The notes under the pieces: generated by a model
The model's input: the letters and a program-made list of their open reading frames with translations, nothing else
What the model was told of the DNA's origin: nothing
Databases searched by the model: none
Shown: positions 43,210-53,458 of the stretch, piece after piece
Position numbering within the stretch: the first letter of the stretch is position 1
How the letters are laid out: every line of letters starts with the position of its first letter
Translations under genes and position numbers: made by a program
Assembly (NCBI GenBank): GCA_963818855.1
Contig: CAWFUH010000010.1
Location: 124,001 to 188,000, forward strand
Reading direction: 5' to 3'
DNA from: Bog-159 sp963818855
GTDB lineage: Bacteria; Acidobacteriota; Terriglobia; Bryobacterales; Bryobacteraceae
Length of the DNA stretch: 64,000 bases

Positions 43210-45408
43210 CTACGGCGAGGTGTTCGTCAACACCGTAACGTATCGTTGGAGAAATAAGGGCCGTTAACCACGGCCAAGTCCGGCTTACCATCCCCATTGA
43301 AATCCCCCACAGCCACAAAGTCGGATGGGACTCCATCAAAAATTCCCGCAAAAAAAGTCGTTACCGGGCTGAAAGTGCCATCGCCATTTCCCAGGAAGAT
43401 ATTAAGGAACCCACCGATACGTCCGTACCCCCGATGCGTGGACAGCGGCGACGTCCGGTTTGCCGTCGCCATCGAAGTCCCCAACCGTACGATCCAAGCC
43501 CCTCCGCCAGCAGCGCGCCAAAGCACCGTTCCTAACCGGAAAGTGCCATCGCCATTTCCCAGAAAAACACCTCCCCCGAACAACAGATCCGGCTTGCCGT
43601 CCCCATTGAAATCCGCAACTGCCACCGGCTCGGCCAAACAGATACACCTCGCCGGAACTGGACACTGGCGGACCAAACGTGCCATCGCCCTTGCCCGGCA
43701 GAACAATGAAATGTCGGACCGTCTCCATCGTTACTGGACACCACGGCCACATCCGGTATTCCGTCCCCGTTAAAGTCTGCCACCGCCAGGTAAGCAGACT
43801 GACCTGGAGCGTGGTAATGGGAAATTCCACCCGCGGCTGAAACGTCCCATCTCCGTTTCCCAGCAGCACGGAAACCTTCACTCCCATGTTTACGCCCATC
43901 GCCTATCGCCAAGTCCAGCTTGCCGTCCCCATTGAAGTCTGCCACGACAACGGACTTGGGGGACCCACTCCCAAGCCGTAGTTCACACTGGAACGGAAGG
44001 TCCCATCGCCGTTGCCCAGCAAAATGGAAATCGCGTTGGCGCCGGATTCCGCCACGGCCAGATCCGGTTTTCCGTCTCCGTTGAAATCCCCCACTGCCAT
44101 AGAAACGGGTTGCTTCAGGACGGCATAGTCCACCCTGGGCTGAAAGCCGCCAGCTCCATTGTTCAGCAGGATGGAGACAGCATTGGAACCCTCGTCCGCT
44201 ACTGCAAGGTCGGCTCTGCCGTCGCCGTTGAAATCTCCCACTGCTGAGAAGACGGCGTCGGATAAGACCGGGTAGCTTTCAAGTGGCGGGACAAAAACGC
44301 CACCGCCTTTACCGAGCAGAATCGTGACGTTGTCATTCGTGGCCAGCCGCATTTGATTCGAGCCCACCGCCAGGTCCGGTACTCCATCTCCGTTAAGATC
44401 CGCTACGACTATGAGATTGCCATCGGGCTCATAATTCACTGGCGGCTGGAAGGTGCCATCGCCGTTGCCCAGGAGGATCGCTGGAGATCTCAATGTATCA
44501 GCCCAACCCGACACCACCAGGTCCGGCTTTCCATCCCCATTCATATCCGCCGCCACCAATGAACCGGCGTGATCGACAGGGTGAGGCACCTGCGCCTGGA
44601 ACGAGCCGTCGCCGTTACCCAGCAGGATCGAGACGGTGTTGGTGCTCGGGCTGGCCACGGCGAGGTCCGTATTTCCATCCTGATTGAAATCGGCTGCCAC
44701 CACGGCAGCTGCTCCCGGTGCAGTGGCATAGTCTTGCGGAGGCTGGAAAGTGCCGTCTCCGTTCCCGAGCAAGATCGAGACGTTATTTGACTTACGATTG
44801 ACTACCGCCAAGTCCGGCTTGCCATCTCCATTGAAGTCCGCCACGGCTAGCGAATAGGCTCCTCGCCGGCGGCGTAAGAGACCGCGGGCTGAAACGTCCC
44901 ATCTCCATTGCCCAGCAGGATGGAGACATCATTGCTCTTTACCCACTGCTACCGCCAAGTCCAGTTTCCCATCTCCGTTGAAGTCCCCTACGGCCAGAAA
45001 AGTGGGCGCACCCGAGACTAAGGAGATTTTCCCCGCCTGGAAGGTGCCGTCGCCATTGCCCAGGAAGATTGCGACGTTGTTTTTGGATTTGGCGTCAGCG
45101 GTCGCCAAGTCCAGCTTCCCGTCTCCATTGAAGTCTCCCACGACGAACAAATTGCCTGTCACGTTAGGAACGTTCGCCCCGGGCTGAAAAGTCCCATCGC
45201 CATTACCGAGCAGTATGACCGTGCCATTGCCTGTCTCAGCCACCAGATCAAGCTTTCCGTCCCCGTTAAAATCCCCCACCGGCAAGGAATACGGGCCGTT
45301 TTCGACTTGATAGATTCTCGGCGCGTCGAAGTCCACGGATTGCGCCAGCCCGGGTGCCGTCAGAAACAATATCGCTGCACATAAGTTGAAACGTTCGATA
45401 TGCATCAT
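43210..45408 (-). CDS. Secreted FG-GAP/VCBS beta-propeller protein (frameshifted)
   Basis: From ATG 45408 (GGGAGGG site) to TAG 43210-43212. Signal peptide (LCAAILFLTAPGLAQ), then roughly a dozen FG-GAP repeats of about 55-60 residues, each with a calcium-type VGDFNGDGKLDLA loop followed by SILLGNGDGTF. Such repeats form seven-bladed integrin-like propellers that bind partners or matrix; no enzyme domain is seen. The reading frame breaks near 44895, 43930, 43710, 43500 and 43300, and one base restores the terminal VTVLTNTSP seen in the neighbour, so the breaks look like consensus errors. Its middle portion is nearly identical in DNA to the truncated copy to its left, so the two arose by recent duplication. 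Confidence 0.75.
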
Positions 45409-45552
45409 TCCCTCCCTGACTTGAGGCTCCGAATGGCCGCGGTCCCGCCCGACATTGCCGTTGAAGTCCGCGCCGGCAGACCAATACCATGCGACCGGCG
45501 CGCCTTCGAGGGGACCGCCGTGCCGCATCGACGGCCGTCGTTGCCTTTGGGG

Positions 45553-47650
45553 CTATGGCGAAGTGTTCGTCAGCACCGTGACGTTGTTGGTACTGACGTT
45601 GACCACCGCCATGTCCGGCTTGCCATCTCCATTGAAGTCCCCCACCACCGCATACACGGGATCGCTTCCCGCCAGAAAACCACCGCCGCGCTGAATGTGT
45701 CATCCCCGTTTCCCGGAAAAACAAAAACCCAAGGCCCGGTCACGATCGCGACGTCGAGGTTGCCATCGCCGTTGAAGTCACCCGCTATACCGTCCCCGAC
45801 CAGTTGCAGTGCGCCATCGAGGAACTGAGCTCCAGATTTGAAAGTGCCATCGCCATTTCCCAGAAGGATGAAGCCTCCCGTCAGCAGGTCCGGTATCCCG
45901 TCCCCGTTGAAATCCCCGACGGTCAGTGGATGCGCCCCCAAGTCAAAATCCTCGAATGTGGATACTAATGGCGGCCGGAATGTGCCGTCGCGCGTGCCGA
46001 GCCGAACGTAAATGCGGTGGAAGCGGCTTCCAGGATTGGTCGTCGCTGCTAAGTCGGGTATTCCGTCGCCGTTAAAGTCCCCCACCGCGATGTAAGCGGT
46101 GTCGTCCGGCATCTGGTATTCTACCGGCGGCTGAAATGTGCCGTCTCCATTGCCGAACAACACGCCGATGCTGTTTCCTCCGCTGAGTATCGCCAGGTCC
46201 AGCTTGCCGTCCAGATTAAAGTCCGCCGCCACGACGGATCCGGGCGCACGGATCCCGCCGCGTAATTCACACTGGGACTGAAGGTCCCGTCGCCGTTGCC
46301 CAGCAAAATGGAGACCGCGCTGGAACCTGAGTCCGCGACCGCCAGATCCTGCTTTCCATCTCCATTGAAATCTCCTAAGGCAACAGAAACGGGCTGCTGT
46401 AGGACGGCATAGTCCACCATGGGCCGGAATCCGCCCGCCCCATTGTTCAGCAAAATGGAAACGGCGTTGGAACTCTGATCGGCTATCGCCAGGTCCGCTC
46501 TACCGTCGCGCTGGAAGTGTCCCACGGCCACAAAGGTGGGGTTGCTTGACACCGGGTAGCTTGCCGGCTGCGGGAAAAAGCCGCCGCCTTTGCCGAGCAG
46601 AATCGTGGTGCCGCCGCTCAAGCCCACGGCCAGGTCTGGCACGCCGTCCCCGTTGAAATCCGCTACGAAGGCGCCACCACCCGGCGCATAATGCGCAGGT
46701 GGTTGGAAGGTGCCATCGCCGTTGCCTAGCAGGATACTTATATCTCCGCCCGACGCCACCAGGTCCAGCTTTCCATCTCCGTTGAGGTCGGCGGCCGCAA
46801 CAAAACCGGGGCTCTTGCCCGCTAAGTAAGCTACCCGCGGCTGGAAGGTGCCGTCACCATTGCCCAGCAGGATTGAGACGGTGTCGGAATTATTGTCGGC
46901 AATGGCGAGATCGATATTTCCATCCCCATTGAAGTCGACGGCCACGACGCCGACTGCCTCCTGCCCCGTGGCATACTCCGTCGGCGGCTGGAACGTGCCG
47001 TCGCCGTTGCCTAGCAGGATCGAGACATTGTTGGAGTGACTGTTCGTCACCGCCAAATCCAGCTTGCCGTCCTTGTTAAAATCCCCTACGGCCACGCCAA
47101 GGGGCTGCTTCCCCACGTTGTAAATGATCGGGGCCTGAAATGTCCCGTCGCCGTTGCCCAGCAGGATGACGACATTATTACCGTCGCCACTTCGGGTCCC
47201 AACCAAGTCCAGCTTTCCATCCCCATTGAAGTCCCCTACAGCTAGGACATCAGGCATCGCGACAGGGTACTCCAGCGGCGCTTGAAAGGTTCCGTCGCCG
47301 TTGCCCAGCAGGACGGCGATCATGCCGGCGTCAGGTAATGGCTGCCACCAAGTCCGGCTTCCCGTCTCCGTTGAAGTCGCCCACGACCACGCTGGTAGCG
47401 CCTGCAATAAGGGATGGACCGGTCTGAAAAGTCCCGTCGCCATTGCCCAGCATAATCGACGAGGACCAGGTCGAAAGGTGGCCGGCTCGCCACGGCCAGA
47501 TCCGGCTTTCCGTCCCCGTTGAAATCCGCCAGCGCCAGGACGGCTACATCCGGGTAATACTGCCGGCGTGTTGAAGTCGACTGATTGCGGCAGCGCGGGC
47601 GCTGCCAGAAGCAATATTGCCGCACACAGTCCGAGACGTGAGATATACAT
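45553..47650 (-). CDS. Secreted FG-GAP/VCBS beta-propeller protein, paralogue (frameshifted)
   Basis: ATG 47650 (GGGAGGGAACG site) to TAG 45553-45555, ending VNVSTNNVTVLTNTSP. Signal peptide MYISRLGLCAAILLLAAPAL then FG-GAP repeats of the same type as the neighbour (about a dozen). The calcium loops DFNGDGKLDL and LGNGDGTFQ occur in each unit. Frame breaks lie near 47570, 47460, 47345, 46240 and 45660. It shares both signal sequence and repeat order with the 43.2-45.4 kb gene, but the DNA has diverged more than between that gene and the truncated copy. A surface or secreted adhesin-like role is inferred. The gene lies divergently from dxr. Confidence 0.75.
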
Positions 47651-47671
47651 CGTTCCCTCCCTAACTTGCGG

Positions 47672-47696
47672 CAGGCACTTTCGCCTGTCGTCGCAC
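47672..47696 (-). ncRNA. Conserved leader hairpin before an FG-GAP gene (copy 2)
   Basis: On the reverse strand GTGCGACGA precedes stem CAGGCG (47687-47682), loop AAAG and TGCCTG (47677-47672), with one G-U pair. The flanking block GTGCGACGACAGGCG and the downstream GGGAGGG site are the same as in copy 1 (43093-43117). The two loops and one stem base differ while pairing is kept, which fits selection on structure. Confidence 0.45.
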
Positions 47697-47789
47697 CTTG
47701 CGATGCTGTGGCGCTGACGCGTTCGGCTGAGTTACATTCTATCGCCGCGATTCGATCACTGGTAAGTTCCAGATGGTTCAGGCCGTTTC

Positions 47790-47818
47790 GGCTATAATCG
47801 GCTATAATCGGCTATAAC
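47790..47818. repeat. Three tandem TATAAT-containing decamers upstream of dxr
   Basis: The decamer CGGCTATAAT occurs twice in full (47790-47799, 47800-47809) and a third time as CGGCTATAAC (47810-47819). Each contains a perfect or near-perfect -10 hexamer on the forward strand, reading toward dxr, about 55-80 bases before its possible start codons. This could be a multi-start promoter or a length-variable repeat. No -35 hexamer is evident. Confidence 0.6.
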
Positions 47819-47901
47819 AAAGACAAAACACCAGCCTTCCCGCAAACGATAACGCGCGGCCCTTCCATGTTATGATGGCAACAGCCGCGCATCTGCTTGA
47901 A

Positions 47902-49113
47902 ATGAAAAGCCTCACCCTGCTCGGTTCGACCGGCTCTATCGGCGTCAATACGCTGGACGTAGTCCGGCGCAATCCACATCTCTATCGCATCCACGCCCTG
48001 GCCGCGGGTCACAATGTCGATGCTATCCTCCAGCAGATCATCGAGTTCCGCCCCGACGTCGCCGTCCTGGCCACGTCCGAAGGCGTCGGTCGCCTGGCCG
48101 CCGCCCTATCCGATTCCGGACTGCCGCGTCCAAATTGGCCAGAGCTCGCTTTCGGACCTGCGGCGCTAATCGCGGCGGCCACCGCCCCTGCGGTCGATAT
48201 GGTAATTTCGGCGATCGTCGGCGTGGCGGGGCTGGAAGCGACTTACGAAGCGGTGCGCTTGGGCAAACGGGTTGGGTTGGCTAATAAAGAAGTGCTTGTT
48301 TCCGGCGGGCGGCTGGTCATGGATGCCGTCGCCGCAAAGCGGCGCCGAGCTTCTGCCCATCGACAGCGAGCACAACGGCGTCCACCAATGTCTGCGCGCG
48401 GGCAACCGCAGCCAGGTTACCAAGTTGATCCTGACCGCCTCCGGCGGCCCCTTCCGCAATACTCCTAAACAGGCACTCGATGTCGGTGACGCCCGCGCAG
48501 GCGCTGAATCATCCAACCTGGAGGATGGGTAAGCGCATCACCATCGATTCGCGCCACACTGATGAACAAGGGTTTCGAGGTCATCGAAGCCTGCTGGCTG
48601 TTCGGCTTCGCGCCCTCCCAGGTGGATGTGGTGATTCATCCGCAATCCACCGTGCACGCCATGATCGAATACTCCGATGGCAGCGTGCTTGCTCAGATTT
48701 CGGCGACGGATATGCGCATGCCCATACAGTACGCGCTGACCTGGCCCGAACGCGCGGAGGCGCCCGTACCCAAGATCGACTGGACCGCAGGCGCGCCACT
48801 GGGATTTCGCGCCGCCGGATTTCGACCGTTTCCCGCTGCTCAAACTGGCCTATCAATGCCAGGAGGCCGGCGGCTCCGCAACCTGTACTCTGAACGCGGC
48901 GGATGAAGTCGCCGTCGAAGCCTTTCTTGAAGGGCGAAATCGCGTTTCCCGGTATCGCCGCCGTGGTGGAAGAGACGCTCAGTCGGATGCCCGAACCGGC
49001 AGCCGCGCACGGTGGCCGACATTCTCGAAATTGACAAGGAATCGCGTGCGGTAGCGCGCACTCTCGCCGCGCGCGAGATCGCCGCCGCCCAGCCGGTTCC
49101 GGCAAGGGTGTAA
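47902..49113 (+). CDS. dxr: 1-deoxy-D-xylulose 5-phosphate reductoisomerase (frameshifted)
   Basis: Second committed step of the MEP isoprenoid pathway: DXP to MEP with NADPH. The N-terminus MKSLTLLGSTGSIGVNTLDV carries the NADPH motif; the metal and substrate motifs are LLPIDSEHNGVHQ, LTASGGPFRNTP, HPTWRMGKRITIDSATLMNKG-FEVIEACWLFG and VDVVIHPQSTVHAMIEYSDG. The C-terminal helical domain ends VARTLAAREIAAAQPVPARV at TAA 49111-49113. The total length (about 403 residues) is right, but the frame breaks near 48345, 48478, 48555 and 48795. One inserted or missing base each restores the family sequence. As dxr is essential, I treat the breaks as consensus errors. A start at 47872 is possible. rseP follows five bases later, an arrangement seen in many bacteria. 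Confidence 0.88.
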
Positions 49114-49118
49114 ATCGT

Positions 49119-50452
49119 ATGGCATTTTTTCAAAGCGCTTTCTGGTTCCTCATCCTGATCGGTGTGATGATCCTCATCCACGAATTGGGACACTTCTGGG
49201 CGGCGCGCTTCTTCGATGTCCGCGTGGACACCTTCAGCTTCGGCTTCGGGCCGCGCCTGTTCGGCTTCCGCCGCGGAGAGACGGATTACCGCGTTTCGGC
49301 GGTGTTTTTCCTGGGCGGCTTCGTGAAGATGGCGGGCGAGCTGCCCGGCGATGAGAACGCCAACGATCCGCGCGGCTTCCTGGCCAAGCCCCGCTGGCAG
49401 CGGCTGATCATCGTGCTGGCCGGCCCGCTCATGAATGTGGTGCTGGCGGTGGCGCTGCTGACCGGCCTCTACATGGTCAAGTATCAAAGGGTGGTCGACG
49501 CCGATAAGCGGCGCCGTCATCGGCGAGCGTGGCCCCCAATACTCCAGCCGCCAAGGCCGGCATCCAGGAAGGCGACCGCATCGTCAAGCTGGATAACAAG
49601 CGCAATCCGACCTGGGACGACATCATCCTTAAAGAAGTCGAAAGCGCCTCGCGCCCCATGCACTTGACCATTCAGCGTCCAATGGCACGCGATTCGATAC
49701 CACCGTTACGCCTGTCCTCGATGAACGGTCGGGCGCCGGTGCGGCAGGTTGGTCCGAAAAGGGTGAAGTGCAGTTAGGACCCGTGACGGCCGGTATGCCT
49801 GCGCAGAAAGTAGGATTGCAGCAGGGCGACTTGATCCTCAACGCCGCGGGCCATCCCATCCATGCCACGGCGCGCTTTCACGAAATCATTCGTGGCAGCG
49901 GCGGCAAGCCGGTCGCGATCGACTTCAAGCGCAGCGGCAAGCCCATGCAGGTGACCGTGCAGCCGGTATGGAGCACGCGCCGATGGACCAGCGCGCTGGA
50001 TGATCGGCGCCATCGTCGAGCCCAAGCTGAATATCGTCACTTCGCGCCTCTCGCTGCCCGAAGCCCTGCGCGTATCGGTGGATGAAAACGTGCGCAGCGC
50101 CGGCCTGATCTTCCAGGTGCTGGAAGGCGTCATCGAGCGCCGCATTTCGCCCAAGCTGCTCAGCGGGCCGGTGGGCATCGCGCAGATGTCCGGCCAGGCC
50201 GCCAAGCAAGGCCCCACGGCATTCATCGCTTTTATGTCCATGGTCAGCCTGAATCTGGCCGTCATCAATCTGATGCCCCTTCCCATTCTGGACGGCGGCA
50301 GCGTCGTGATGCTGTTCATCGAGATGGTCATGCGCCGCGATATGAGCATGTCGGTGAAAGAAGCCGTTTTCAAGGTCGGCTTCGTGTTCATCATGATGCT
50401 GGTGGCTTTCGTGCTGTACAACGACATCACCAAAATCCTCCCCGCGGGCTAG
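49119..50452 (+). CDS. rseP: Site-2 intramembrane zinc protease RseP (frameshifted)
   Basis: Membrane metalloprotease that cleaves anti-sigma factors and signal peptides. The first helix contains the zinc motif HELGH (H21, E22, H25), and the second metal helix has the LPILDGGSVV motif near the C-terminus. Two PDZ domains lie in between (AKAGIQEGDRIVKLDN and AGMPAQKVGLQQGDLILN). About 440 residues, the normal size. The frame breaks near 49497, 49680 and 49985, each explained by one or two bases; the second and third restore continuous PDZ sequence. With dxr upstream by five bases this matches the common dxr-rseP gene order. Function in cell-envelope stress signalling is from family knowledge. 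Confidence 0.88.
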
Positions 50453-50498
50453 ATGCAGCCCATCTTGCATCTATGAGCGCCTCGAACTCATCTCAACA

Positions 50499-50543
50499 TT
50501 GAGCCCGACTAATGAGCCAAGATTGAGCCAAGACTGAGCCATG
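50499..50543 (+). repeat. Four imperfect 11-base repeats at the bshC start
   Basis: Units of the pattern A-x-TGAGCCAAG (TTGAGCCCGAC, ATGAGCCAAG, ATTGAGCCAAG, ACTGAGCCATG) follow one another directly, and the last one includes the bshC ATG. No other copy was noticed in the window. A change in repeat number would alter the leader but not the frame of the gene. Confidence 0.5.
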
Positions 50544-52121
50544 GACTGCTCCTGTGTCCGCTACACGGATTTGCCGCACACCAGCCAACTGTTTGCGGAT
50601 TTCACCTACCATCCCGATCGAGTCCGAACTTTCTATCCCCACCTGGCTTCCGACCCCGGCGTTTTCGCATGCCACCGCCCGGAAATGCGCTTCCCGCCCG
50701 AGCGTCGGGCAGCCCTGGTCGCAGCCCTGCGGCAACAGAATGGCGATAGCCCGGCTCTGGCACAGCTCGCCCAGGAAGGCACCGTAGCAGTGGTTACCGG
50801 CCAGCAAGTCGGCCTGTTCTCCGGCCCGGCTTACACAATTTACAAAGCTCTCACGGCCGTCAAACTGGCGCGCACCCTGGCGGACGCAGGGCATCCCGGC
50901 CGTGCCCGTCTTCTGGCTGGCAACCGAAGACCACGACTTCGCCGAAGTCAATCACTGCTGGGTCTTCGATGCGGAGCACCATCCCATCAAGCTGGAGAAG
51001 CCGCATTCGCCCAGCCTCCAGCCAGCCCGTAGGCCAGTTCGTCCTAAGCGCGCCGCCCGTACGCCGAATTGCGCGCGGCCCTGGCCGCCTTCCCGTTCGG
51101 CGAAGAGATTTCCGCGCTGGTCGAAGAAACATATCAACCTGGCCGCACCATGGGCGAGGCCTTCAGTGCCTTGCTGAAGCGGCTGCTGGCCCAATACGGG
51201 CTGCTGCATGTCGATCCCATGTCGCCCGCCATGCGCGAATTGGCCGCGCCCGCCATCCGTTCCGCACTGGCCGCCGCGCCGGACCTGACCGCCGCCGTGC
51301 TCGAACGCAATCGCGCGCTCGAAGCCGCCGGCTATCATGCGCAGGTCCACGTCGAGGATCAGACATCGTTCGTGTTTCTGCTGGAGAACGGCCGCCGCTA
51401 CACACTGCGCCGCTTTGGCCGCGATTATCTGCAAAACGGCCGCCGCTTCTCGACCGAGGAATTGATGGATCGCGCCGCCCAGCTTTCGCCCAACGCGCTG
51501 CTGCGTCCGGTGGTGCAGGATTCCATGCTGCCGACGGTGGCCTACATCGGCGGACCGGCCGAGCTAGCTTATCTGGCGCAGTCCGAGGTGATCTATCGCG
51601 CCGTCCTGGGCCGCATGCCCGCCGCGCTGCATCGCGCCGGCTTCACCCTGCTCGATCAGCGCAGCCGCAAGCTGATGGCGCGCTATGGACTGTCGCTCGG
51701 TGATTGCACGCATGGCGAAGACGGCGTGCGCGACCGCATCGCCGCGCGCCTGATTCCCCCAGCCCTTTCGGGCACCTTGGCGCAAACCAAATCAACGGTC
51801 GAGAAGGCTGTCGATCGCCTCGCCCACGACTTGGCCGCTTTCGATGCCAGTCTCGCCGCCGCCCTCGACAAAAGCCGCCAGAAGATGCTCTACCAGATCG
51901 CCAAAATGGAGCGCAAAATCGGGCGCGAGACCATGGCCCGCGATGCCCGCGTGGCTCGCGACGCAGCTTATCTTTCGGGCCTGGTTTATCCGCAGCGCCA
52001 CTTACAGGAACGCCTGTATTCCATCCTGCCGTTCCTGGCCAAACACGGGACCGGGCTTATCGATGAGCTGTACGAGTGCCTCAATCTAGGCTGCTCGGAC
52101 CACCAGTTAGCGGTCATCTAA
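50541..52121 (+). CDS. bshC: Bacillithiol biosynthesis cysteine-adding enzyme BshC (frameshifted)
   Basis: Last step of bacillithiol synthesis, joining cysteine to GlcN-malate. The N-terminal segment VVTGQQVGLFSGPAYTIYKALTAVKLA and WLATEDHDFAEVNHCWVFD are BshC signatures; the C-terminal part has FVFLLENGRRYTLRRFGRDY, then PVVQDSMLPTVAYIGGPAELAYLAQSEVIY and a coiled coil (about residues 420-480). About 525 residues, usual for the family. The frame breaks near 50893 and between 51030 and 51065; each is consistent with one lost base. bshA and bshB are not in the window. The presence of bshC implies bacillithiol as the low-molecular-weight thiol of this organism. Confidence 0.88.
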
Positions 52122-52125
52122 CTAC

Positions 52126-52545
52126 TTATCCCAAGTCGTGGCCCGACGTGGTCACTGTAAACCGTCCGTGCTTTACTCCCTTAATCGCGATCAACGCGTT
52201 CGAGAGCTTCTGCACCAGCCCGGCGTTGCCCCTGACCAGCACGACTTCCAGGCAATTATCATGATCCAGGTGCACGTGCAGCGCGGAAAGCACGGCGGTG
52301 TGATATTCATGCTGTAGTTCCGTGAGCCTTTCCGGAAGCAGGCGCGCGTGGTGGTCGTAAACCAGCGTGACGGTTCCGAACACTTCGGCATCGGAAGACT
52401 TCCAGGCTTCCTGCACCAGCTCATTGCGGATCAGGTCGCGAAACGCTTCCGAGCGGTTAGTGTAGCCGCGCTCCGCGATCAGTTGATCGAACTTCGCCAG
52501 CAGATCGCCGCTGATGGCTACGCCAATTCGACAGAGATCGGTCAT
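52126..52545 (-). CDS. nikR: Nickel-responsive transcriptional regulator NikR
   Basis: 139 residues. The N-terminal ribbon-helix-helix (CRIGVAISGDLLAKFDQLIA, then YTNRSEAFRDLIRNEL) binds DNA, and the C-terminal ACT-like domain binds Ni(II). The high-affinity ligands are all present: H79, H90, H92 and C98, exactly three residues later than H76, H87, H89 and C95 in E. coli NikR. No nickel transporter or urease/hydrogenase gene lies in the window, so the regulated genes are elsewhere. A TCTAAT hexamer ends ten bases before the ATG on the reverse strand. The stop lies four bases from the convergent bshC stop. Confidence 0.93.
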   Translation of the reverse strand: MTDLCRIGVAISGDLLAKFDQLIAERGYTNRSEAFRDLIRNELVQEAWKSSDAEVFGTVTLVYDHHARLLPERLTELQHEYHTAVLSALHVHLDHDNCLEVVLVRGNAGLVQKLSNALIAIKGVKHGRFTVTTSGHDLG

Positions 52546-52681
52546 AGGTTACTTCATTAGAATACAATTGCAGGGCGGGCCGTCAGCGCTTCGCCACTCA
52601 CCGGTTAGGCACGGCTCTTGGCCGAAAAACACACGACATACCGGCCCTCCCAGGCTAACCTGCAATCAGGGAGAGCAGATT

Positions 52682-53449
52682 ATGGAACAGCGCGACCGCG
52701 GCACCTGGCAGCCTCCAGCGGAACCCGACCTCGGCAGCATCAACGCCAGCCTGATCTTCGGCTTTGCCATCGTCGCCGTTGGAGTACTCTTTCTGCTCGA
52801 CAATTTCGGCGTCCCGGTGGGATTCCTCTGGGGTTATTGGCCGGTGATTCTGATTGCCGTCGGTCTGGCCAAGGTAGTCGATTCGCGGGAAACCTCCGGT
52901 CGCACGGGCGGCGCGATCATCATGCTGGTTGGTTTGGTGTTGATAGCCGACAAAGTCCATCTGCCGTTTCTGGCCAACCGGAATCTTTGGGATCTGTGGC
53001 CGCTGGGGATCATCGCCGTCGGCTTCATGCTGCTGTGGGGAGCGCTGGAAGGAAAAAGCCCCGCCGGCACCGCCCGCGTACAGTGGAATTTGGGAGGTCC
53101 GGCGACGACGCCCGGCAACTGCAATATGTTTTCGATATTCGGAGGCAGCAATCGAAAAGTAAGCGGCGACTTCAAGGGCGCCGATCTGGTGGCGGTTTTC
53201 GGCGGCGGCGGGCTGGACCTGCGCAACGCCAGCATGACGGCAGATGAAGCCGTAGTCACGGTCAATGCCATCTTCGGCGGCTTCGAGATCCGGGCCCCCG
53301 AGACCTGGCAGGTGGAAGTGCACGTCGCCGGGATTTTCGGGGGCCACGAAGACAAGACCCACCAGCCCGATCTCCGGCTAGTGCCGAATCCCAAGCGGCT
53401 GATCATCAAGGGATCGACCATTTTCGGGGGGCTGGGCGTAAAGAACTGA
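52682..53449 (+). CDS. LiaF-like membrane protein
   Basis: 255 residues from ATG 52682, which follows an AGGGAGAG site. The N-terminal half has four hydrophobic helices (DUF5668-type, with LDNFGVPVGFLWGYWPVILI), the C-terminal half is a beta-helix-like LiaF_C domain with repeated VFGGGGLDLRNASM and IFGGFEIRAPETWQVEVHVAGIFGG motifs. In Firmicutes LiaF restrains the LiaRS two-component system that senses cell-wall damage. Here a LytS-type histidine kinase gene follows nine bases downstream, supporting a similar sensing role, although no response regulator is present. Confidence 0.82.
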   Translation: MEQRDRGTWQPPAEPDLGSINASLIFGFAIVAVGVLFLLDNFGVPVGFLWGYWPVILIAVGLAKVVDSRETSGRTGGAIIMLVGLVLIADKVHLPFLANRNLWDLWPLGIIAVGFMLLWGALEGKSPAGTARVQWNLGGPATTPGNCNMFSIFGGSNRKVSGDFKGADLVAVFGGGGLDLRNASMTADEAVVTVNAIFGGFEIRAPETWQVEVHVAGIFGGHEDKTHQPDLRLVPNPKRLIIKGSTIFGGLGVKN

Positions 53450-53458
53450 GGCGCCCGG

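Noticed and set aside
47651..47901. Riboswitch before dxr
   Set aside because: Beyond the tandem decamers I see no conserved riboswitch core or terminator-antiterminator pair.
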